Assembly: GCA_020796225.1 (NCBI GenBank)
Contig: CM036753.1
Coordinates: 7,892,501 to 7,956,500 of the forward strand
DNA length: 64,000 nt
Source of the DNA: Arion vulgaris
Taxonomy: Eukaryota > Mollusca > Gastropoda > Stylommatophora > Arionidae
Reading direction: 5' to 3'
The position numbers and the translations under genes are program-made. The notes below the pieces were generated by a model. That model had not been told where the DNA came from. It searched no databases and worked only from the letters and a program-made list of their open reading frames with translations. Positions 53,831 through 64,000 of this stretch are shown in pieces. Within the stretch, counting starts at the first letter, position 1. Every line of letters begins with the position of its first letter.

Positions 53831-54123
53831 TTCCTGATCAAATGTCTGATGACAAATATGACAAATGAACTCATCAAAGATCTAGTTTTAGATAAGAAAG
53901 ATTTCAAATGAGATCATTTCGTATGTTTGAAACCAAATTAATGACTTTATTATTATTGTCTCAAGTTGCAATAGGCGACTTGACAACTGTTTGATAACCA
54001 TCAGGTTTTTTTAATGTTAAATAAAATTTGAAACAAACAAAAAAACAATTTAAGTTGAAAGAAAAAAATCCGAAATGCAACACTTGTGAGTCATGATCTA
54101 AGTTATCGTCATCATCGTCATCT
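53831..54123. other. Spacer before the 39-bp satellite
   Basis: AT-rich; no feature recognised. Confidence 0.5.
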
Positions 54124-57100
54124 TTGGTTTGGGAGACACGTAGTTTGTTCTGTGCTGAAACATATCGTCAAGAGACACGTAGTTTGTTCTGTGCTGAAAC
54201 ATATCGTCAGGAGACACGTAGTTTGTTCTGTTCAGAATCATATCGTCAGGAGACACGTAGTTTGTTCTGTGCTGAATCATATCGTCAGGAGACACGTAGT
54301 TTGTTCTGTTCAGAATCATATCGTCAGGAGACACGTAGTTTGTTCTGTGCTGAATCACATCGTCAGGAGACACGTAGTTTGTTCTGTGTTGAATCATATC
54401 GTCAGGAGACAAGTAGTTTGTTCTGTGTTGAATCATATCGTCAGGAGACACGTAGTTTGTTCTGTGCTGAAACATATCGTCAGGAGACACGTAGTTTGTT
54501 CTGTGCTGAAACATATCGTCAGGAGACACGTAGTTTGTTCTGTGCTGAAACATATCGTCAGGAGACACGTAGTTTGTTCTGTGCTGAAACATATCGTCAG
54601 GAGACACGTAGTTTGTTCTGTGCTGAAACATATCGTCAGGAGACACGTAGTTTGTTCTGTGCTGAAACATATCGTCAGGAGACACGTAGTTTGTTCTGTG
54701 CTGAATCATATCGTCAGGAGACACGTAGTTTGTTCTGTGCTGAAACATATCGTCAGGAGACACGTAGTTTGTTCTGTGCTGAAACACATCGTCAGGAGAC
54801 ACGTAGTTTGTTCTGTGCTGAAACATATCGTCAGGAGACACGTAGTTTGTTCTGTGCTGAAACATATCGTCAGGAGACACGTAGTTTGTTCTGTGTTGAA
54901 TCATATCGTCAGGAGACAAGTAGTTTGTTCTGTGTTGAATCATATCGTCAGGAGACACGTAGTTTGTTCTGTGCTGAATCATATCGTCAGGAGACAAGTA
55001 GTTTGTTCTGTGTTGAATCATATCGTCAGGAGACACGTAGTTTGTTCTGTTCAGAATCATATCGTCAGGAGACACGTAGTTTGTTCTGTGCTGAATCATA
55101 TCGTCAGGAGACACGTAGTTTGTTCTGTGCTGAATCATATCGTCAGGAGACACGTAGTTTGTTCTGTGCTGAATCATATCGTCAGGAGACACGTAGTTTG
55201 TTCTGTGCTGAATCATATCGTCCGGAGACAAGTAGTTTGTTCTGTGTTGAATCATATCGTCAGGAGACACGTAGTTTGTTCTGTTCAGAATCATATCGTC
55301 AGGAGACACGTAGTTTGTTCTGTGCTGAATCATATCGTCAGGAGACACGTAGTTTGTTCTGTGCTGAATCATATCGTCAGGAGACACGTAGTTTGTTCTG
55401 TGCTGAATCATATCGTCAGGAGACACGTAGTTTGTTCTGTGCTGAATCATATCGTCAGAAGACAAGTAGTTTGTTCTGTGTTGAATCATATCGTCAGGAG
55501 ACACGTAGTTTGTTCTGTTCAGAATCATATCGTCAGGAGACACGTAGTTTGTTCTGTGCTGAATCATATCGTCAGGAGACACGTAGTTTGTTCTGTGCTG
55601 AATCATATCGTCAGGAGACACGTAGTTTGTTCTGTGCTGAAACATATCGTCAGGAGACACGTAGTTTGTTCTGTGCTGAATCATATCGTCAGGAGACAAG
55701 TAGTTTGTTCTGTGTTGAATCATATCGTCAGGAGACACGTAGTTTGTTCTGTTCAGAATCATATCGTCAGGAGACACGTAGTTTGTTCTGTGCTGAATCA
55801 TATCGTCAGGAGACACGTAGTTTGTTCTGTGCTGAATCATATCGTCAGGAGACACGTAGTTTGTTCTGTGCTGAATCATATCGTCAGGAGACACGTAGTT
55901 TGTTCTGTGCTGAATCATATCGTCAGAAGACAAGTAGTTTGTTCTGTGTTGAATCATATCGTCAGGAGACACGTAGTTTGTTCTGTTCAGAATCATATCG
56001 TCAGGAGACACGTAGTTTGTTCTGTGCTGAATCATATCGTCAGGAGACACGTAGTTTGTTCTGTGCTGAATCATATCGTCAGGAGACACGTAGTTTGTTC
56101 TGTGCTGAATCATATCGTCAGGAGACACGTAGTTTGTTCTGTGCTGAATCATATCGTCAGGAGACAAGTAGTTTGTTCTGTGTTGAATCATATCGTCAGG
56201 AGACACGTAGTTTGTTCTGTTCAGAATCATATCGTCAGGAGACACGTAGTTTGTTCTGTGCTGAATCATATCGTCAGGAGACACGTAGTTTGTTCTGTGC
56301 TGAATCATATCGTCAGGAGACACGTAGTTTGTTCTGTGTTGAATCATATCGTCAGAAGACAAGTAGTTTGTTCTGTGTTGAATCATATCGTCAGGAGACA
56401 CGTAGTTTGTTCTGTGTTGAATCATATCGTCAGGAGACACGTAGTTTGTTCTGTTCAGAATCATATCGTCAGGAGACACGTAGTTTGTTCTGTGCTGAAT
56501 CATATCGTCAGGAGACACGTAGTTTGTTCTGTGCTGAATCATATCGTCAGGAGACACGTAGTTTGTTCTGTGCTGAATCATATCGTCAGGAGACACGTAG
56601 TTTGTTCTGTGCTGAATCATATCGTCAGGAGACACGTAGTTTGTTCTGTGCTGAAACATATCGTCAGGAGACACGTAGTTTGTTCTGTGCTGAATCATAT
56701 CGTCAGGAGACACGTAGTTTGTTCTGTGTTGAATCATATCGTCAGGAGACACGTAGTTTGTTCTGTTCAGAATCATATCGTCAGGAGACACGTAGTTTGT
56801 TCTGTGCTGAATCATATCGTCAGGAGACACGTAGTTTGTTCTGTGCTGAATCATATCGTCAGGAGACACGTAGTTTGTTCTGTGCTGAATCATATCGTCT
56901 GGAGACAAGTAGTTTGTTCTGTGTTGAATCATATCGTCAGGAGACACGTAGTTTGTTCTGTGCTGAATCACATCGTCAGGAGACACGTAGTTTGTTCTGT
57001 GCTGAAACATATCGTCAGGAGACACGTAGTTTGTTCTGTGCTGAAACATATCGTCAGGAGACACGTAGTTTGTTCTGTGCTGAAACATATCGTCAGGAGA

Positions 57101-60100
57101 CACGTAGTTTGTTCTGTGTTGAATCATATCGTCAGGAGACACGTAGTTTGTTCTGTGCTGAATCATATTGTCAGGAGACACGTAGTTTGTTCTGTGCTGA
57201 ATCATATCGTCAGGAGACAAGTAGTTTGTTCTGTGTTGAATCATATCGTCAGGAGACACGTAGTTTGTTCTGTTCAGAATCATATCGTCAGGAGACACGT
57301 AGTTTGCTCTGTGCTGAATCACATCGTCAGGAGACACGTAGTTTGTTCTGTGCTGAATCATATCCTCAGTAGACACGTAGTTTGTTCTGTGCTGAATCAT
57401 ATCGTCCAGGAGACACGTAGTTTGTTCTGTGCTGAATCACATCGTGAAGAGACACGTAGTTTGTTCTGTGCTGAATCATATCGTCCAGGAGACACGTAGT
57501 TTGTTCTGTGCTGAATCATATCGTCAGGAGACACGTAGTTTGTTCTGTGCTGAATCATATCGTCAGGAGACACGCAGTTTGTTCTGTTCAGAATCATATC
57601 GTCAGGAGACACGTAGTTTGTTCTGTTCAGAATCATATCGTCCGGAGACAAGTAGTTTGTTCTGTGCTGAATCATATCGTCAGGAGACACGTAGTTTGTT
57701 CTGTGCTGAATCATATCGTCAGGAGACACGTAGTTTGTTCTGTGCTGAAACATATCGTCAGGAGACACGTAGTTTGTTCTGTGCTGAATCATATCGTCAG
57801 GAGACAAGTAGTTTGTTCTGTGTTGAATCATATCGTCAGGAGACACGTAGTTTGTTCTGTTCAGAATCATATCGTCAGGAGACACGTAGTTTGTTCTGTG
57901 CTGAATCATATCGTCAGGAGACACGTAGTTTGTTCTGTGCTGAATCATATCGTCAGGAGACACGTAGTTTGTTCTGTGCTGAATCATATCGTCAGGAGAC
58001 ACGTAGTTTGTTCTGTGCTGAATCATATCGTCAGAAGACAAGTAGTTTGTTCTGTGTTGAATCATATCGTCAGGAGACACGTAGTTTGTTCTGTTCAGAA
58101 TCATATCGTCAGGAGACACGTAGTTTGTTCTGTGCTGAATCATATCGTCAGGAGACACGTAGTTTGTTCTGTGCTGAATCATATCGTCAGGAGACACGTA
58201 GTTTGTTCTGTGCTGAATCATATCGTCAGGAGACACGTAGTTTGTTCTGTGCTGAATCATATCGTCAGGAGACAAGTAGTTTGTTCTGTGTTGAATCATA
58301 TCGTCAGGAGACACGTAGTTTGTTCTGTTCAGAATCATATCGTCAGGAGACACGTAGTTTGTTCTGTGCTGAATCATATCGTCAGGAGACACGTAGTTTG
58401 TTCTGTGCTGAATCATATCGTCAGGAGACACGTAGTTTGTTCTGTGTTGAATCATATCGTCAGAAGACAAGTAGTTTGTTCTGTGTTGAATCATATCGTC
58501 AGGAGACACGTAGTTTGTTCTGTGTTGAATCATATCGTCAGGAGACACGTAGTTTGTTCTGTTCAGAATCATATCGTCAGGAGACACGTAGTTTGTTCTG
58601 TGCTGAATCATATCGTCAGGAGACACGTAGTTTGTTCTGTGCTGAATCATATCGTCAGGAGACACGTAGTTTGTTCTGTGCTGAATCATATCGTCAGGAG
58701 ACACGTAGTTTGTTCTGTGCTGAATCATATCGTCAGGAGACACGTAGTTTGTTCTGTGCTGAAACATATCGTCAGGAGACACGTAGTTTGTTCTGTGCTG
58801 AATCATATCGTCAGGAGACACGTAGTTTGTTCTGTGTTGAATCATATCGTCAGGAGACACGTAGTTTGTTCTGTTCAGAATCATATCGTCAGGAGACACG
58901 TAGTTTGTTCTGTGCTGAATAATATCGTCAGGAGACACGTAGTTTGTTCTGTGCTGAATCATATCGTCAGAAGACAAGTATTTTGTTCTGTGTTGAATCA
59001 TATCGTCAGGAGACACGTAGTTTGTTCTGTTCAGAATCATATCGTCAGGAGACACGTAGTTTGTTCTGTGCTGAATCATATCGTCAGGAGACACGTAGTT
59101 TGTTCTGTGCTGAATCATATCGTCAGGAGACACGTAGTTTGTTCTGTGCTGAATCATATCGTCAGGAGACAAGTAGTTTGTTCTGTGTTGAATCATATCG
59201 TCAGGAGACACGTAGTTTGTACTGTTCAGAATTATATCGTCAGGAGACACGTAGTTTGTTCTGTGCTGAATCACATCGTCAGGAGACAAGTAGTTTGTTC
59301 TGTGCTGAAACATATCGTCAGGAGACACGTAGTTTGTTCTGTGCTGAAACACATCGTCAGGAGACACGTAGTTTGTTCTGTGCTGAAACATATCGTCAGG
59401 AGACACGTAGTTTGTTCTGTGCTGAAACATATCGTCAGGAGACACGTAGTTTGTTCTGTGTTGAATCATATCGTCAGGAGACACGTAGTTTGTTCTGTGC
59501 TGAATCATATCGTCAGGAGACACGTAGTTTGTTCTGTGCTGAATCATATCGTCAGGAGACAATTAGTTTGTTCTGTGTTGAATCATATCGTCAGGAGACA
59601 CGTAGTTTGTTCTGTTCAGAATCATATCGTCAGGAGACACGTAGTTTGCTCTGTGCTGAATCACATCGTCAGGAGACACGTAGTTTGTTCTGTGCTGAAT
59701 CATATCCTCAGTAGACACGTAGTTTGTTCTGTGCTGAATCATATCGTCAGGAGACACGTAGTTTGTTCTGTGCTGAATCACATCGTGAAGAGACACGTAG
59801 TTTGTTCTGTGCTGAATCATATCGTCAGGAGACACGTAGTTTGTTCTGTGCTGAATCATATCGTCAGGAGACACGTAGTTTGTTCTGTTCAGAATCATAT
59901 CGTCAGGAGACACGTAGTTTGTTCTGTGCTGAATCATATCGTCAGGAGACACGTAGTTTGTTCTGTGTTGAATCATATCGTCAGGAGACACGTAGTTTGT
60001 TCTGTTCAGAATCATATCGTCAGGAGACACGTAGTTTGTTCTGTGCTGAATCATATCGTCAGGAGACACGTAGTTTGTTCTGTGCTGAATCATATCGTCA

Positions 60101-63100
60101 GGAGACAAGTAGTTTGTTCTGTGCTGAATCATATCGTCAGGAGACACGTAGTTTGTTCTGTGCTGAATCATATCGTCAGGAGACAAGTAGTTTGTTCTGT
60201 GCTGAATCATATCGTCAGGAGACACGTAGTTTGTTCTGTGCTGAATCATATCGTCAGGAGACAAGTAGTTTGTTCTGTGCTGAATCACATCGTGAAGAGA
60301 CAAGTAGTTTGTTCTGTGCTGAATCATATCGTCAGGAGACACGTAGTTTGTTCTGTGCTGAATCATATCGTCAGTAGAAACGTAGTTTGTTCTGTTCAGA
60401 ATCATATCGTCAGGAGACACGTAGTTTGTTCTGTGCTGAATCATATCGTCAGTAGACACGTAGTTTGTTCTGTGCTGAATCATATCGTCAGGAGACACGT
60501 AGTTTGTTCTGTGCTGAATCATATCGTCAGGAGACAAGTAGTTTGTTCTGTGCTGAATCATATCGTCAGGAGACACGTAGTTTGTTCTGTGCTGAATCAT
60601 ATCGTCAGGAGACACGTAGTTTGTTCTGTGCTGAATCATATCGTCAGGAGACACGTAGTTTGTTCTGTGCTGAATCATATCGTCAGGAGACACGTAGTTT
60701 GTTCTGTGCTGAATCATATCGTCAGGAGACACGTAGTTTGTTCTGTGCTGAATCATATCGTCAGGAGACACGTAGTTTGTTCTGTGCTGAATCATATCGT
60801 CAGGAGACACGTAGTTTGTTCTGTGCTGAATCATTTCGTCAGGAGACACGTAGTTTGTTCTGTGCTGAATCATATCGTCAGGAGACACGTAGTTTGTTCT
60901 GTGCTGAATCATATCGTCAGGAGACACGTAGTTTGTTCTGTTCAGAATCATATCGTCAGGAGACACGTAGTTTGTTCTGTTCAGAATCATATCGTCCGGA
61001 GACAAGTAGTTTGTTCTGTTCAGAATCATATCGTCAGGAGACACGTAGTTTGTTCTGTGCTGAATCATATCGTCAGGAGACACGTAGTTTGTTCTGTGCT
61101 GAATCATATCGTCAGGAGACACGTAGTTTGTTCTGTGCTGAATCATATCGTCAGGAGACACGTAGTTTGTTCTGTGCTGAATCATATCGTCAGGAGACAC
61201 GTAGTTTGTTCTGTGCTGAATCATATCGTCAGGAGACAAGTAGTTTGTTCTGTGTTGAATCATATCGTCAGGAGACACGTAGTTTGTTCTGTGCTGAATC
61301 ATATCGTCAGGAGACACGTAGTTTGTTCTGTTCAGAATCATATCGTCAGGAGACACGTAGTTTGTTCTGTTCAGAATCATATCGTCAGGAGACACGTAGT
61401 TTGTTCTGTTCAGAATCATATCGTCAGGAGACACGTAGTTTGTTCTGTGCAGAAACATATCGTCAGGAGACACGCAGTTTGTTCTGTGCTGAAACATATC
61501 GTCAGGAGACACGTAGTTTGTTCTGTGCTGAATCATATCGTCAGGAGACACGCAGTTTGTTCTGTGCTGAAACATATCGTCAGGAGACACGTAGTTTGTT
61601 CTGTGCTGAATCATATCGTCAGGAGACACGTAGTTTGTTCTGTGCTGAATCATATCGTCAGGAGACACGTAGTTTGTTCTGTTCAGAATCATATCGTCAG
61701 GAGACACGTAGTTTGTTCTGTGCTGAATCATATCGTCAGGAGACACGTAGTTTGTTCTGTGCTGAATCATATCGTCAGGAGACACGCAGTTTGTTCTGTG
61801 CTGAATCATATCGTCAGAAGACACGTAGTTTGTTCTGTGCTGAATCACATCGTGAAGAGACACGTAGTTTGTTCTGTGCTGAATCACATCGTGAAGAGAC
61901 ACGTAGTTTGTTCTGTGCTGAATCACATCGTGAAGAGACACGTAGTTTGTTCTGTGCTGAATCATATCGTCAGGAGACACGTAGTTTGTTCTGTGCTGAA
62001 TCATATCGTCAGGAGACACGTAGTTTGTTCTGTGCTGAATCATATCGTCAGGAGACACGTAGTTTGTTCTGTGCTGAATCATATCGTCAGGAGACACGTA
62101 GTTTGTTCTGTGCTGAATCATATCGTCAGGAGACACGCAGTTTGTTCTGTGCTGAATCATATCGTCAGAAGACACGTAGTTTGTTCTGTGCTGAATCACA
62201 TCGTGAAGAGACACGTAGTTTGTTCTGTGCTGAATCACATCGTGAAGAGACACGTAGTTTGTTCTGTGCTGAATCACATCGTGAAGAGACACGTAGTTTG
62301 TTCTGTGCTGAATCATATCGTCAGGAGACACGTAGTTTGTTCTGTGCTGAATCATATCGTCAGGAGACACGTAGTTTGTTCTGTGCTGAATCATATCGTC
62401 AGGAGACACGTAGTTTGTTCTGTGCTGAATCATATCGTCAGGAGACACGTAGTTTGTTCTGTGCTGAATCATATCGTCAGGAGACACGTAGTTTGTTCTG
62501 TGCTGAATCATATCGTCAGGAGACACGTAGTTTGTTCTGTGCTGAATCATATCGTCAGGAGACACGCAGTTTGTTCTGTGCTGAATCATATCGTCAGGAG
62601 ACACGTAGTTTGTTCTGTGCTGAATCATATCGTCAGGAGACACGTAGTTTGTTCTGTGCTGAATCATATCGTCAGGAGACACGTAGTTTGTTCTGTGCTG
62701 AATCATATCGTCAGGAGACACGTAGTTTGTTCTGTGCTGAATCATATCGTCAGGAGACACGTAGTTTGTTCTGTGCTGAATCATATCGTCAGGAGACACG
62801 TAGTTTGTTCTGTGCAGAATCATATCGTCAGGAGACACGTAGTTTGTTCTGTGCTGAATCATATCGTCAGGAGACACGTAGTTTGTTCTGTGCTGAATCA
62901 TATCGTCAGGAGACACGTAGTTTGTTCTGTGCTGAATCATATCGTCAGGAGACACGTAGTTTGTTCTGTGCTGAATCATATCGTCAGGAGACACGTAGTT
63001 TGTTCTGTGTTGAATCATATCGTCAGGAGACACGTAGTTTGTTCTGTGTTGAATCATATCGTCAAGAGACACATAGTTTGTTCTGTGCTGAATCATATCG

Positions 63101-64000
63101 TCAGGAGACACGTAGTTTGTTCTGTGCTGAATCATATCGTCAGGAGACACGTAGTTTGTTCTGTGCTGAATCATATCGTCAGGAGACACGCAGTTTGTTC
63201 TGTGCTGAATCATATCGTCAGAAGACACGTAGTTTGTTCTGTGCTGAATCACATCGTGAAGAGACACGTAGTTTGTTCTGTGCTGAATCACATCGTGAAG
63301 AGACACGTAGTTTGTTCTGTGCTGAATCACATCGTGAAGAGACACGTAGTTTGTTCTGTGCTGAATCATATCGTCAGGAGACACGTAGTTTGTTCTGTGC
63401 TGAATCATATCGTCAAGAGACACGTAGTTTGTTCTGTGCTGAATCATATCGTCAGGAGACACGTAGTTTGTTCTGGGCTGAATCATATCGTCAGGAGACA
63501 CGTAGTTTGTTCTGTGCTGAATCATATCGTCAGGAGACACGTAGTTTGTTCTGTGCTGAATCATATCGTCAGGAGACACGTAGTTTGTTCTGTGCAGAAT
63601 CATATCGTCAGGAGACACGTAGTTTGTTCTGTGCTGAATCATATCGTCAGGAGACACGTAGTTTGTTCTGTGCTGAATCATATCGTCAGGAGACACGTAG
63701 TTTGTTCTGTGCTGAATCATATCGTCAGGAGACACGTAGTTTGTTCTGTGCTGAATCATATCGTCAGGAGACACGTAGTTTGTTCTGTGTTGAATCATAT
63801 CGTCAGGAGACACGTAGTTTGTTCTGTGTTGAATCATATCGTCAAGAGACACATAGTTTGTTCTGTGCTGAATCATATCGTCAGGAGACACGTAGTTTGT
63901 TCTGTGCTGAATCATATCGTCAGGAGACACGTAGTTTGTTCTGTGCTGAATCATATCGTCAGGAGACACGCAGTTTGTTCTGTGCTGAATCATATCGTCA
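54124..64000. repeat. 39-bp satellite, about 253 copies, runs off the window
   Basis: Head-to-tail 39-bp units (gagacacgtagtttgttctg, then tgctgaatcatatcgtcag). Main variants are acaag for acacg, gttgaa for gctgaa, ttcagaatc for gctgaatc, gaaaca for gaatca, cacatcgtgaag for catatcgtcag, and cgcag for cgtag. Units are organised in higher-order blocks (234 bp, about 2.1-2.3 kb, 351 bp, 780 bp). Two plus frames and one minus frame are open for over 1000 codons only because 39 is a multiple of three and the unit has no stop in them. Variants hit all codon positions, so this is not a protein. Confidence 0.98.

Noticed and set aside
54086..57499. Open frames of over 1000 codons on both strands in the 39-bp satellite
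   Set aside because: The monomer length is a multiple of three and it has no stop in these frames, so length is automatic. Variants alter residues freely, and there is no start context, domain or unique flanking sequence.
54124..64000. CRISPR array or other prokaryotic repeat system
   Set aside because: Units are directly adjacent without unique spacers, and the whole context is eukaryotic.
54124..64000. Transcription-factor sites in the 39-bp unit (tgctgaatca like an AP-1/MARE site, tgttct like a steroid receptor half-site)
   Set aside because: Short matches of this kind are expected by chance in any 39-bp unit; no partner half-site or conservation supports them.

Overview
This window is non-coding-rich eukaryotic DNA from an AT-rich invertebrate genome. 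The signs are: split immunoglobulin-domain exons with GT/AG borders on the minus strand; several families of non-LTR retrotransposon (LINE); a Penelope-like element with a GIY-YIG endonuclease; tRNA-headed SINEs; hAT-type DNA transposon ends; and at least 25 tandem arrays. A lophotrochozoan, perhaps a gastropod mollusc, is my best guess, with low confidence. There are no bacterial-style genes, operons, rRNA genes or CRISPR arrays.

Host gene. The only convincing host gene is on the minus strand and looks like a lachesin / IgLON-type neural adhesion protein. Four exons are visible, in transcript order 26517-26399, 15007-14803, 11344-11192 and 3579-3451. They encode two complete Ig domains, each split in two, and the intron phases agree at every junction (phase 0 inside Ig1, phase 1 elsewhere). 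The signal-peptide exon(s) and Ig3 were not found. The introns are bulked by insertions: 7.6 kb between exons C and D, 3.5 kb between B and C, 11.4 kb between A and B.

Layout. 1-2550 is a 52-bp minisatellite made from a LINE 3' coding segment. 2.6-26.5 kb is the Ig gene with intronic LINEs (3847-5340 and 12844-14452, both with 12-bp target-site duplications), a nested pair of RNase H LINE fragments (9.29-10.9 kb), SINEs, a Penelope tail and a 4-kb 27-bp satellite (17911-21908). 22.9-25.1 kb is a degraded second copy of 15.3-18.0 kb. 26.5-34.4 kb holds SINEs, LINE ends and arrays. 34406-37081 is a 2.7-kb non-autonomous hAT element with an 8-bp duplication. 37-54 kb holds more arrays, SINEs and a Penelope-like element (40529-42616) inserted into a SINE. 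54.1-64.0 kb is a 39-bp satellite with higher-order structure that runs off the right edge.

Main theme. At least six tandem arrays have monomers that are recognisably pieces of retroelement 3' ends, or start at a retroelement 3' tail (1-2549, 6200-6310, 15370-15745, 29692-29765, 33125-34345, 48935-49440). This locus looks like a set of natural examples of minisatellites seeded by LINE, SINE and Penelope insertions.

Caution on sequence quality. Several arrays and the 22.9-25.1 kb stretch are full of one-base losses, and several LINE frameshifts are one-base losses in homopolymers. Part of the window may therefore be incompletely polished long-read assembly.
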